This document shows positions 16,107 to 24,211 of a DNA stretch of 64,000 bases, in pieces. Source of the DNA: Yeosuana aquiaggeris. GTDB lineage: Bacteria; Bacteroidota; Bacteroidia; Flavobacteriales; Flavobacteriaceae. The position numbers and the translations under genes were made by a program. Position 1 is the stretch's first letter, and every line of letters starts with the position of its first letter. Location: positions 1-64,000 of the forward strand of contig NZ_JBAWKC010000003.1 in the NCBI RefSeq assembly GCF_044003965.1, read 5' to 3'. The notes under the pieces are model-generated. The model made no database searches and was not told where the DNA came from. It was given only the letters and a program-made list of their open reading frames with translations.

Positions 16107-17774
16107 TTAGCCAGTAAATTTTTTCTTTCTAATATAATTAAAACCGAACCCAAAAATAGTTAATAAGCCTAGTGGCAGTAAGATATTGAAGATTTGCCAG
16201 TATGTTTTTTGACTGGCTATTTTTTCCTGATCTAAAAAGGCCACATCAATTTCTTTTGAACGAATGTTTATAAGTCCACCATCATCCAATAAGTAATTTA
16301 CTGTATTCATTAAAAATTCTTTATTTCCATATGTTTTCCCGGTCCATCTATCAAATCCCAGTTCTTGAGGAACATTTCTAACAACATCATTTTTAATAAG
16401 ATCTCCATCGGCAATAACAACCATTTTTGTAAAAATACTTTTATCTTTTTCATTTAAAAGTTTAAATGGTTTGACACGGTTTTTATAAACAGAGGTAAAT
16501 TCACCTTCTAGCAATACCGCCAATGACTGATTACCTTTATTAAAAAGGCTTGGATCCTGCTGTTGAGTAACAAGGTCTAAACTAATTTCTCTTGGAGTGC
16601 CTTCTAATTTTGTTAATGGGGCACTTTCTAATAAAATTGTTTTTTTTATATTGTTTTTTAAAGTATCCATTGGACTGGCAAAATCAAATTTCACCATGTT
16701 TAAATTATTAACAATGGGATGCTTACTTATGGTCGAGGCTAAAGGAGAATAAGGCCATTGTAAATGTTGAAATTGTGAATTACTGCCTTCACCAATAGCC
16801 AAGGTGATTGGCGCTGAATATAGTGTACTAATTAATAATGGGTTAATACGGACGCCATATTTAAAGAAGAAATCCGTTAGGTTTAAATCTCTGGCTATGG
16901 CAAATGTTTTACCAAGCTCATTGTATAGACTATCTTTTTCAATGGCTACTTGGTCTATTAGCCATAAGCTTTTCCCTCCATTCATTGTAAATTGATCTAA
17001 TACCTGTTTTTCTTCTTCAGAAAAGGCTTCCGTTGGTTTTGCAGCAATAATTAAATCAAATGCTTTTAGTTGCCTTAATGATTCTTGCGCATTAACAGAA
17101 ACACTATCTAATGTAAAAGGTGCTATAAAATAGTATTCACCAAGTTTTTTAACAAAATCAAAAAGGTATTTATCTTCTAGTTCTCCGTTGCCTTTTAAAA
17201 CCGCAATCTTTCTGCGCTTTGGCTTTGTTAATTTACTGAATCCATCAGCAAAGGCATATTCCAAGTGCTGGACAGAATTTGAAACCAGTTCTTGTTGTGA
17301 AGCCCCGATTTTATTTTTAACCAATGGAATGGTCACAGTTTCATTATTATAACTAGCTAAAGCCCAAGGAAAAATAACTTCCTGAGTGCTTTTTCCATTT
17401 TCTTGAACACTTAGCTGCATGGGCGTTAAACCACGTTGTGTAAGTTGCTGGATATTACTCTCTCGTGTTGCTTCATCTTCTAATGGATTGATAAAATGAA
17501 ATATGATATTACTATTGTTGGCGGAAAATTCTTCAAGCAACTGTTTTGTTTCTCTTTGTAATCGTTTAAATTCTGAAGGAAAATCATCACCAATTAAAAA
17601 CACATCGACAACTATTGGAGAGGTTACTTCTTTAATAACATTTAAAGACGCCATGCTTAACGTATAACGCTTATCTTGAGTTAAGTCAAAACGTTTAAAA
17701 ACTAAACTACTTAAGTAGTTAATAGCTATTAAAACAATTAATAATAGGATGATATGTTTGCTATTTTTCTTCAA
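16107..17774 (-). CDS. gldG: Gliding motility-associated ABC transporter substrate-binding protein GldG
   Basis: A 555-residue protein with one membrane anchor at each end (residues 8-25 and about 525-545) and a large extracytoplasmic part. The opening, with FKRFDLTQDKRYTLS, and the downstream VDVFLIGDDFPSEFKRL, INPLEDE, RKIAVLKGNGELEDKY and LIDQVAIEKDSL are typical of GldG and its IFT52/GldG-like domain. With GldF and the ATPase GldA it forms the ABC complex linked to gliding in Flavobacteria. It is the last gene of a five-gene minus-strand operon, and its start overlaps the preceding gene by 14 bases. The C-terminal anchor ends in basic residues. Confidence 0.92.
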   Translation of the reverse strand: MKKNSKHIILLLIVLIAINYLSSLVFKRFDLTQDKRYTLSMASLNVIKEVTSPIVVDVFLIGDDFPSEFKRLQRETKQLLEEFSANNSNIIFHFINPLEDEATRESNIQQLTQRGLTPMQLSVQENGKSTQEVIFPWALASYNNETVTIPLVKNKIGASQQELVSNSVQHLEYAFADGFSKLTKPKRRKIAVLKGNGELEDKYLFDFVKKLGEYYFIAPFTLDSVSVNAQESLRQLKAFDLIIAAKPTEAFSEEEKQVLDQFTMNGGKSLWLIDQVAIEKDSLYNELGKTFAIARDLNLTDFFFKYGVRINPLLISTLYSAPITLAIGEGSNSQFQHLQWPYSPLASTISKHPIVNNLNMVKFDFASPMDTLKNNIKKTILLESAPLTKLEGTPREISLDLVTQQQDPSLFNKGNQSLAVLLEGEFTSVYKNRVKPFKLLNEKDKSIFTKMVVIADGDLIKNDVVRNVPQELGFDRWTGKTYGNKEFLMNTVNYLLDDGGLINIRSKEIDVAFLDQEKIASQKTYWQIFNILLPLGLLTIFGFGFNYIRKKKFTG

Positions 17775-18252
17775 AAGTTTTTTCCAATTGATATTGTTTT
17801 ACATTTGTTACAATATTGTTTTTGAATTCTAATTCAAAACATTCTTGCATCATATTGAAAGCTCCAGGCTCAAAACCTAAATTATAGTTCCACTTTTCAG
17901 GGGAGTTGGCTTTTATTGAATCATCCCAACCAAACCATTCACTTTTCCCCAGTAAAACTTCAACCTCTTGCTTATTTTTACCTATGAATAGGCTATCCTT
18001 AATTATTTCTTTTATCATTTCATAACGCAAAGCAGGCTTGGTTTTCCAGGCTTCGGTTTCAAAATATTTTTCATGATGATAGCTACTGAAAATATTTATA
18101 AAGGGATAAACAACATAAAAATAAACAATCGGTGTTAATAGAATGCTAATTAATAAAGTAACCCATTTACGTTTATCAATAGTATTAGCAAAAAACCAAA
18201 CCAGGATAAAAACGATGCTAATAAGAATTACAAAAACAGGAGTAATAATCAT
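17761..18252 (-). CDS. Unknown membrane-anchored protein encoded between gldF and gldG
   Basis: The protein is 163 aa. Two hydrophobic segments at residues 4-22 and 32-53 are followed by a soluble domain of about 105 residues. The middle of that domain (KNKQEVEVLLGKSEWFGWDD) and WNYNLGF resemble the helix-then-sheet start of SmpA/BLIP-like small beta domains, but I cannot assign a family. It lies 8 bases after gldF and overlaps gldG by 14 bases, so it is translationally coupled into the gld operon. gldF and gldG are usually directly adjacent in Flavobacteria, so this is an insertion. A role with the GldFG complex is inference from position. Confidence 0.72.
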   Translation of the reverse strand: MIITPVFVILISIVFILVWFFANTIDKRKWVTLLISILLTPIVYFYVVYPFINIFSSYHHEKYFETEAWKTKPALRYEMIKEIIKDSLFIGKNKQEVEVLLGKSEWFGWDDSIKANSPEKWNYNLGFEPGAFNMMQECFELEFKNNIVTNVKQYQLEKTFEEK

Positions 18253-18260
18253 ATATTTAA

Positions 18261-18968
18261 TTATTTAAAGTTTGATTTGGTAAGTGAAATAAAAAAAACG
18301 GTAACACTTACAAAATAAATAATATCACGTGTATCTAAAACACCTCTACTCATACTTTTAAAATGATAACTCATACCAAGTTGTTCAAAAAAAGGACTAG
18401 ATATAAAATCTGCAATTCCTTCAAAACCGATATAAAAGAGAAAACATAAAGACACTGCTATTAAAAAGGCGACAATTTGGTTCTCTGATATAGTAGAAGC
18501 AAAAACGCCTATAGCCGTATAAGAAGCTACTAAAAATAGTAGACCAAAATAGGACCCCATGGTACTACCTGCATCTAAATTACCTTTAGGACTACCTAAT
18601 TGATAAACAGTGTAAACATAAAGTAATGTAGGCAATAGTGCGATAATGATTAGAATTACTGCACCAAAATACTTACCTAAAACAATTTCTAAATTTGAAA
18701 GAGGTTTGGTTAATAACAGTTCCATAGTCCCTTGTTTTTTCTCATCAGAAAAACTGCGCATGGTCACAGAAGGAATTAAAAACAATAAAATCCATGGGGC
18801 TATTAAAAAGAAAGAAGATAGATCGGAGAAGCCATAATCTAAAATATTAAAATCCCCTTTAAATACCCATAAAAACAAACCGTTCAGCAATAAAAACAGG
18901 GCTATAACCAAATAGCCTATTGGTGAGGAAAAAAATGTGTTTATTTCTTTTTTTAATATGGCTAACAT
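18261..18968 (-). CDS. gldF: Gliding motility-associated ABC transporter permease GldF
   Basis: A 235-residue permease with six membrane segments of the ABC-2 type. It opens with the short amphipathic KKEINTFFSSPIGYLVIALF, followed by PSVTMRSFSDEKKQGTMELL, the cytoplasmic coupling region typical of this family, and SNLEIVLGKYFGA. GldF with GldG and the ATPase GldA (not in this window) is needed for gliding in some Flavobacteria. It lies 10 bases after the ABM monooxygenase gene in the same operon. Separation of the ATPase gene from gldFG is usual in this group. Confidence 0.93.
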   Translation of the reverse strand: MLAILKKEINTFFSSPIGYLVIALFLLLNGLFLWVFKGDFNILDYGFSDLSSFFLIAPWILLFLIPSVTMRSFSDEKKQGTMELLLTKPLSNLEIVLGKYFGAVILIIIALLPTLLYVYTVYQLGSPKGNLDAGSTMGSYFGLLFLVASYTAIGVFASTISENQIVAFLIAVSLCFLFYIGFEGIADFISSPFFEQLGMSYHFKSMSRGVLDTRDIIYFVSVTVFFISLTKSNFK

Positions 18969-18978
18969 TTCTTTGTAT

Positions 18979-19275
18979 TTATACTAATGATTCTAATTTA
19001 TCAAGACTCCAAGCTTCAGGTTTTGAATTAAATAAAGCCTTTGTTTTTGTCCAAACGCTTTTAAATAAATCTGACTGTCTGTAATGTTCTAAATCATTTT
19101 CAGATTCCCAATAACTATAGGTAAAAAATATATTTGAATTGCTTTTATCTCTATAAAGTTCAAGTAAATGACAACCTTTAAAAGCTCTTATTTTTCTTTT
19201 GTTTTCTTCAAAATTATTTAGAAAATCATCAATATGTTCCTCAGAAAAACTCATTTTCACAATTCTTACAAACAT
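18979..19275 (-). CDS. Antibiotic biosynthesis monooxygenase (ABM)-domain protein
   Basis: A 98-residue single ABM domain with a ferredoxin-like fold. The first strand is FVRIVKMSF, followed by the helix HIDDFLNNFEENKRKI, strand GCHLLELYRD, then FFTYSYWESENDLEHYRQSDLFKSVW, the most conserved part of the family. Members include cofactor-free quinol monooxygenases and haem-degrading enzymes. No haem-binding or catalytic residue can be named here with confidence. It is the second gene of the operon, 7 bases after the SAM hydrolase gene and 10 before gldF. Confidence 0.85.
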   Translation of the reverse strand: MFVRIVKMSFSEEHIDDFLNNFEENKRKIRAFKGCHLLELYRDKSNSNIFFTYSYWESENDLEHYRQSDLFKSVWTKTKALFNSKPEAWSLDKLESLV

Positions 19276-19282
19276 ACTTAAA

Positions 19283-20119
19283 TTATTCTTTAAAAAAGTT
19301 AATAGTTACAGTATCCATTAAGTTTAACCCCATTAATGTAGAAGCACTTCCAACAGTTGCACTATTGCTTTTATAAACGGCTATTTCTAAAAAATTACCT
19401 GAATTAAATACAACTAAGCCTCTGCCTTCATCGTGTCTTTTATCTTCAGGGATTTCAAAATTTACAAAATCACTATATTTTTTATAGATGGTTTTAAACT
19501 TGTAACTTCGTGCAGAAATTTCAAAATTTCGACCTTTTTGAATGGTTTCAAAAAATGATTTTTTAATATTCGTCACCACATTGCCATAATTATCGATATA
19601 AATCACACTTCCTATAATTTGTGTTTTATCTTCGTTAACATAGGGAACTACATTTTTAATAGGTTTTATTTCAGTGATGGTTTTGCCAATAACTTCTAAA
19701 GTTCCTCCTCTTGCAATATGACATGCTACTTTTGCGAAGACATCAAGCACAGGAAAACTTGTTTGAATTTTATCATGAATGTTAATTTCAACAATTTTTT
19801 CAGGAGCTATTTCAGTACAAATCATGCTCATAATACCATTATTTGCACAAATAAAATAATGATCATCAAGCTTTACGCCTATATGTTTATTTTCTTGATT
19901 TAATTCAGAATCTACCCCAATAACATGTATGGTTCCTTTGGGGAAACTGCGATAAGCATTTTGAATAATATACGCGGCTTCTGATATGTTAAAAGGAGAA
20001 ATTGAATGCGAGATATCAACAATTCTAATCTGAGGTAATTCAGTATAAATAGCTCCTTTAATCGCACCGGCAAAGTGATCTTTTTCACCAAAATCAGTCG
20101 TCAATGTGATAATCGCCAT
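19283..20119 (-). CDS. SAM hydroxide adenosyltransferase (DUF62 family)
   Basis: The protein is 278 aa. The N-terminal domain opens ITLTTDFGEKDHFAGAIKGA, followed by IVDISHSISPFNISEAAYII and GTIHVIGVDSE. This is the signature of the family that includes fluorinase, chlorinase and the SAM hydrolases. The C-terminal beta domain has IGSVIYIDNYGNVVTNI, and a late FNSGNFLEIAVYKSNSA. The common bacterial members use water to split S-adenosylmethionine into adenosine and methionine, and this is the likely activity; halogenases are rare. It is the first gene of the operon leading into gldF and gldG, divergent from phoH. Confidence 0.88.
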   Translation of the reverse strand: MAIITLTTDFGEKDHFAGAIKGAIYTELPQIRIVDISHSISPFNISEAAYIIQNAYRSFPKGTIHVIGVDSELNQENKHIGVKLDDHYFICANNGIMSMICTEIAPEKIVEINIHDKIQTSFPVLDVFAKVACHIARGGTLEVIGKTITEIKPIKNVVPYVNEDKTQIIGSVIYIDNYGNVVTNIKKSFFETIQKGRNFEISARSYKFKTIYKKYSDFVNFEIPEDKRHDEGRGLVVFNSGNFLEIAVYKSNSATVGSASTLMGLNLMDTVTINFFKE

Positions 20120-20157
20120 GTTTATAATTGTTGATATGTTTTTAATGTGAGCTCACT

Positions 20158-20165
20158 CAAATTTA
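20158..20165 (-). promoter_or_regulatory. Promoter of the SAM hydrolase-gldFG operon
   Basis: On the minus strand, TTTTG (20183-20187) is followed after 17 bases by TAAATTTG. This is a good Bacteroidota -33/-7 pair, about 40 bases before the ATG at 20119. Confidence 0.6.
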
Positions 20166-20263
20166 TGTATTTTTGAGTTTTACAAAACTAATAAATCATT
20201 TCATCTGAATGAACTTTATTTGGGTTTATGTTTGATGAATTTTGAAAACAAAAACGAACGCCT

Positions 20264-21217
20264 TTGAACGAAATTATAATCGAACTTGAAGAGATATCTC
20301 CGAAAGAATTTTTTGGAGAACATAATATCAACATTGAACTTTTAAAAAAATATTTTCCCAAACTAAAAATTGTAGCCAGAGGTAATAAAGTGACGGCTTT
20401 TGGAGATGAAGAACTGCTTGAAGAATTTGATAGAAGAATTACGATGCTATTAAAGCATTTTGCAAAGTACAACAAGTTAGATGAAAACACCATTGAACGC
20501 GTACTGACAAGTCAAAGTAGTGATGATTACTCAACATCTCACCAAAGTGGACAAGTTATTGTGCACGGTGTTGGTGGTAAACTCATTAAAGCTCAAACTG
20601 CCAATCAGCGAAAACTGGTTGAGAGTATGCGTATAAACGACATGGTATTTGCCATTGGTCCGGCAGGTACAGGTAAAACTTACACAGGTGTTGCTTTAGC
20701 AGTACAGGCATTAAAAAATAAGGAGGTTAAGCGTATTATATTAACAAGACCTGCTGTAGAGGCTGGTGAAAATTTAGGATTTCTTCCTGGCGATTTAAAA
20801 GAAAAACTGGATCCGTATATGCAACCCTTGTATGATGCTTTGCGAGATATGATACCTGCTGAAAAACTGGCTATGTATATTGAAAATGGCACAATACAAA
20901 TTGCACCATTAGCTTTTATGAGAGGAAGAACTTTAGACAATGCCTTTGTGATTTTAGATGAAGGTCAAAACACAACTCATAATCAAATGAAAATGTTTTT
21001 AACCAGGATGGGGAAAAACGCCAAATTTTTATTAACAGGCGACCCAGGTCAAATAGATTTACCCAGACGCACCATTTCCGGCTTGAAAGAAGCCTTATTA
21101 ATATTAAAAAATGTTGAAGGTGTAGGAATGATATTTTTAGATGATAAAGACGTAATACGTCATAAATTGGTTAAAAAAGTTATTGAAGCCTATAAAAGTA
21201 TAGAGCATGCAGAATAA
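20264..21217 (+). CDS. PhoH family ATPase
   Basis: A 317-residue cytoplasmic protein. The N-terminal KH-like part (LEEISPKEFFGEHN, LKIVARGNKVTAFG) is followed by the PhoH P-loop domain: Walker A GPAGTGKTYTGVALA, RPAVEAGENLGFLPGDLKEKLDPYMQPLYD, the Walker B-like AFVILDEGQNTTHNQMKMFLTRMG, and LTGDPGQIDLP. Family members are linked to RNA metabolism and ribosome maturation. Translation appears to start at TTG (20264), giving the usual MNEIIIELEEI opening; no in-frame ATG lies nearby upstream. It is divergent from the gld operon and followed by a hairpin. Confidence 0.92.
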   Translation: MNEIIIELEEISPKEFFGEHNINIELLKKYFPKLKIVARGNKVTAFGDEELLEEFDRRITMLLKHFAKYNKLDENTIERVLTSQSSDDYSTSHQSGQVIVHGVGGKLIKAQTANQRKLVESMRINDMVFAIGPAGTGKTYTGVALAVQALKNKEVKRIILTRPAVEAGENLGFLPGDLKEKLDPYMQPLYDALRDMIPAEKLAMYIENGTIQIAPLAFMRGRTLDNAFVILDEGQNTTHNQMKMFLTRMGKNAKFLLTGDPGQIDLPRRTISGLKEALLILKNVEGVGMIFLDDKDVIRHKLVKKVIEAYKSIEHAE

Positions 21218-21242
21218 TTAAAAAGATATAAAGTAAAATTTG

Positions 21243-21272
21243 AAGCCAGTTATTTGTTTAATTGGCTTTTTT
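21243..21272 (+). terminator. Intrinsic terminator after phoH
   Basis: AAGCCAGTTA pairs with TAATTGGCTT (10 bp, one G-U) and is followed directly by a TTTT run. Confidence 0.75.
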
Positions 21273-21425
21273 ATTAGAATACTTTAATGTTTTTAAGACC
21301 TAATCAAATAATTGTCTTATTCAATTAGTTTTCTTTGAATTCTATAAACTTTAATAAAAATCTTGTAAAGATTTATCTTCATATGCTATCGAAATTTGCA
21401 TCATAAACATTTAAAAAAAAACATT

Positions 21426-21938
21426 ATGAAAAAAATATTTTTTATTCTTGGATTTTTAGGATTAAGTCCAATTTTTGCGCAACAAAATGAAATAGATATC
21501 ACTCCAAAGAATTCTTGGTTAAAAGCAGGGTTAACTGCCGGAATTCCAGTAGGTGATGCAAATGATGTATCGTCATTTAATTTAGGGTTAGATCTTAGAG
21601 GGCAATATTTATTCAATCCAAATTTCGCCATTGGTATAGCTTCAGGTTATAGTCATTATTTTGCAAAAGATAATTTTGAAGATTTTGGAGTAGTTCCTGT
21701 AGCAGGGTTCTTTCGTTATTATTTTACACCTAACGGACTATTTTTGGGTACTGATTTAGGATATGGTTTTTTAACTAATATTGAAAATAATGATGGTGGA
21801 TTATATGTTAATCCTCAAATTGGGTACCATAACAGAGATTGGAATTTATATGCTTTTTATCAAAACACTTTTGCTGAAAACGATCTTAATTTGCAAACTG
21901 TTGGTCTAGGTGTTACTTACAATATTCGATTTAAATAA
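21426..21938 (+). CDS. Outer-membrane beta-barrel protein
   Basis: The protein is 170 aa from the ATG at 21426, the codon followed by a clean signal peptide (MKKIFFILGFLGLSPIFAQ, cleavage after residue 19). A frame open from 21396 adds 10 residues before the signal and is rejected. The mature part is a run of short amphipathic strands with glycine and aromatic residues at alternate positions, such as LKAGLTAGIPVG, FNLGLDLRGQYLF, NFAIGIASGYSHYF and VGLGVTYNIRFK. It ends in an aromatic-rich strand, as in eight-stranded OmpW/OmpX-like barrels. Cargo or partner is unknown. It is monocistronic with its own terminator. Confidence 0.8.
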   Translation: MKKIFFILGFLGLSPIFAQQNEIDITPKNSWLKAGLTAGIPVGDANDVSSFNLGLDLRGQYLFNPNFAIGIASGYSHYFAKDNFEDFGVVPVAGFFRYYFTPNGLFLGTDLGYGFLTNIENNDGGLYVNPQIGYHNRDWNLYAFYQNTFAENDLNLQTVGLGVTYNIRFK

Positions 21939-21961
21939 TAAAGATTAGTTTTATTTGAATT

Positions 21962-21992
21962 AAAAAGGAGAAAGTTAATTTCTCCTTTTTTT
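21962..21992 (+). terminator. Intrinsic terminator after the beta-barrel gene
   Basis: AAAAAGGAGAAA and TTTCTCCTTTTT form a 12-bp stem with a 5-base loop, and the T-run continues after it. Confidence 0.82.
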
Positions 21993-22024
21993 ATTTAGAT
22001 ATTGTTTGGCATTAGTAAACAAAT

Positions 22025-22032
22025 TACATTTG
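22025..22032 (+). promoter_or_regulatory. Promoter of purC
   Basis: TACATTTG matches TAnnTTTG, with a TTG about 20 bases upstream (22002-22004). The ATG follows 26 bases after the box. Confidence 0.58.
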
Positions 22033-22057
22033 TACAACAAACAACACTCTACTTTAA

Positions 22058-23005
22058 ATGAACACAATTACTGCTACCAATTTCAATTTTCCTGGACAAA
22101 AAAAAGTTTATAAAGGAAAAGTAAGAGAAGTTTATTATTTAAATGATGATTTGTTGGTTATGGTAGCAACTGACAGATTATCTGCGTTTGATGTGGTGAT
22201 GCCTAAAGGCATTCCTTACAAAGGTCAAATTTTAAATCAGATCGCCACTAAATTCATGGCTCAAACCCAAGATTTAGTCCCAAACTGGCTTATTGCAACG
22301 CCTGATCCTAATGTAGCTGTTGGTCATTTATGTGAGCCTTTTAAAGTTGAAATGGTTATTCGCGGGTATTTGTCCGGTCATGCAGCACGTGAGTATAATT
22401 TAGGAAAACGCAAACTTTGTGGTATTGTGTTACCAGAGGGCATGAAAGAGAATGACAGGTTTCCAGAACCTATTATTACGCCAGCTACTAAGGCCGAAAT
22501 GGGTGATCATGACGAAGATATTTCAAGAGAAGATATTTTAAAGCGCGGAATCGTTATAGAAAAGGATTATTTGGTTTTGGAAGATTATACCAGAAAACTG
22601 TTCCAGCGAGGCACTGAAATTGCAGCTTCAAGAGGGTTGATTTTAGTGGATACTAAATACGAATTTGGAAAAACAAAAGACGGTAAAATTGTGTTGATTG
22701 ATGAAATTCACACCCCAGATTCTTCCCGTTATTTTTATGCTGAAGGTTATCAGGAAAGACAAGATAGAGGGGAAGCTCAAAAACAACTTTCAAAAGAGTT
22801 TGTGCGTCAATGGCTCATTGCTAATAATTTTCAAGGATTGAAAGGACAAACCGTTCCTGAAATGAGTGATGACTATATAGAAACTATTTCTGAACGCTAT
22901 ATAGAACTTTATGAAAATATTATGGGAGAGCCTTTTGTAAAAGCTGACGTCTCCAACATTCAAGAGCGAATTAAAGCGAATGTTCTGGCTTATTTAAATC
23001 GATAA
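22058..23005 (+). CDS. purC: Phosphoribosylaminoimidazole-succinocarboxamide synthase
   Basis: A 315-residue SAICAR synthase of the longer type also found in yeast and Bacteroidota. It joins CAIR and aspartate with ATP in purine synthesis. Visible signatures are KKVYKGKVREVYYLNDDLLV, ATDRLSAFDVVMP, the first family motif VIRGYLSGHAAREYN, ITPATKAEMGDHDEDIS, and the second motif LVDTKYEFGKTKDGKIVLIDE followed by TPDSSRYF. It is cytoplasmic. It stands alone with its own promoter and is not in a pur cluster. It ends 26 bases before the convergent DUF6090 gene with no clear hairpin between them. Confidence 0.95.
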   Translation: MNTITATNFNFPGQKKVYKGKVREVYYLNDDLLVMVATDRLSAFDVVMPKGIPYKGQILNQIATKFMAQTQDLVPNWLIATPDPNVAVGHLCEPFKVEMVIRGYLSGHAAREYNLGKRKLCGIVLPEGMKENDRFPEPIITPATKAEMGDHDEDISREDILKRGIVIEKDYLVLEDYTRKLFQRGTEIAASRGLILVDTKYEFGKTKDGKIVLIDEIHTPDSSRYFYAEGYQERQDRGEAQKQLSKEFVRQWLIANNFQGLKGQTVPEMSDDYIETISERYIELYENIMGEPFVKADVSNIQERIKANVLAYLNR

Positions 23006-23031
23006 AAGTTTTAAAAATATAATAATAAAAA

Positions 23032-23748
23032 TTATTTTTTATAAGTTTCTAACCCCTTATCAATTAATTGACCAATAGAATTGATTTCTTTCAAGGCGCG
23101 ATTATAAATGGAATCTTTACCTGCCGTTAAATAAATACTTTCTATAATAATATTTTGAAGTTCTACTGAATAGAGATTTTCTGGTTTTTCGATATGTAAG
23201 TTGGAATAGTTGATAACACCTCGCATTTCTGGTGATAACTCTTTTATAATGATTTCCCAATGTATATCCTCTAACTTATTAATGTAGTGAAAGGTTGTTT
23301 CTAAATTTTGTAATTTTTTTTGAATTTCAGTGTTTTTTATAAGTTTTATATCACCACTATTGACCAAACTTTCATAAATGTTTTCATTACCATGAAAATC
23401 TGAATATTGAGATAAGTTCATCGCTATAACGGCAAGAGTATCGATACTTTCACGTTTTTTGCTGGAGATGATTCTATTGGCATGTTCGTATTGAAACTTA
23501 TAGTATTCATTTAGAGTTTTTGCATCTGTTATTTCATATAAATTTTGACTAACTTGATCTTTTACACTAATGTAAGTTTTTATTTCGTTTTGCTTTTCAA
23601 TTAGGTCACTGTTCCAATTGTTGATTTTAAGAGCAATTAAAATACCTATCACTACCAGCACAATTTCACCAATAGCATAAAGAACATATTTTCGTATGTT
23701 ATTTTTAATCAGTAATTGCTGTCGAATGGTTTTAAAGAATTTTAGCAT
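23032..23748 (-). CDS. DUF6090 family membrane-anchored protein
   Basis: A 238-residue protein from the ATG at 23748 (MLKFFKTIRQQLL; an ATG three codons earlier at 23757 is possible). The opening is the hallmark of DUF6090 in Flavobacteriia: a basic amphipathic helix, KYVLYAIGEIVLVVIGILIA as a single membrane segment, then ALKINNWNSD. The remaining roughly 180 residues are helical, hydrophilic and outside the membrane. The family is often present in many copies per genome and has no known function. It may be transcribed after the small membrane protein gene immediately upstream. Confidence 0.85.
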   Translation of the reverse strand: MLKFFKTIRQQLLIKNNIRKYVLYAIGEIVLVVIGILIALKINNWNSDLIEKQNEIKTYISVKDQVSQNLYEITDAKTLNEYYKFQYEHANRIISSKKRESIDTLAVIAMNLSQYSDFHGNENIYESLVNSGDIKLIKNTEIQKKLQNLETTFHYINKLEDIHWEIIIKELSPEMRGVINYSNLHIEKPENLYSVELQNIIIESIYLTAGKDSIYNRALKEINSIGQLIDKGLETYKK

Positions 23749-23825
23749 AGAATTCATGTAAATCCCATATGGTTATTTTTTTAATAAAACCATAAAATGA
23801 TAGATAATAAAACGATTATAAACGT

Positions 23826-24002
23826 CTATTTGGTTCTGCTAGAAATAATAGCGGTTATAACCAGTCCTAAGCCTATACTGCCTATAATTGAACCAACAAA
23901 CCATAGAACGGATGTTTTAAGAACTGCCAACCCTATACCGACGCCTAATAGTGCTCCACCACCAATAGCCCACGTACTTTTATCAATTACGTTATTTGCC
24001 AT
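23826..24002 (-). CDS. Small two-segment membrane protein (58 aa), unknown
   Basis: Read on the minus strand, the frame opens MANNVIDKSTWAIGGGALLG, continues with a glycine-rich hydrophobic segment (VGIGLAVLKTSVL), a second one (WFVGSIIGSIGLGLVITAII) and ends SSRTK. The GxxxG-like spacing suggests two packed transmembrane helices forming a hairpin. No family name can be given; small glycine-rich membrane proteins of this type are often conserved in Flavobacteriaceae. It lies 77 bases upstream of the DUF6090 gene on the same strand. A longer frame runs antisense across it, but that frame's proline-rich composition is what the reverse of a Gly-rich protein would give, so the minus-strand reading is preferred. 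Confidence 0.7.
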   Translation of the reverse strand: MANNVIDKSTWAIGGGALLGVGIGLAVLKTSVLWFVGSIIGSIGLGLVITAIISSRTK

Positions 24003-24211
24003 AATATATTTTTAGGTCAATAAAATTAATAAACATTGATATTTTATAATATGACATTTGTCAGGCTGAAGGATTTATCAACTAAGATAGGATGCTGTAA
24101 ATTAATCCAGTTTATTATTGAGAAGTGTTTTTACCCTTGTTTTATTTCAAAGTAAGAAAATAGTTTTAGTTGAAATAAAATGATCTTATCAACTTTAATG
24201 GACATTAGCGG

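Noticed and set aside
23797..24015. Plus-strand open frame of 72 codons, proline- and isoleucine-rich
   Set aside because: It is antisense to a better 58-residue membrane-protein frame with a clean ATG and stop; its composition is what the reverse of a Gly-rich membrane protein would give.
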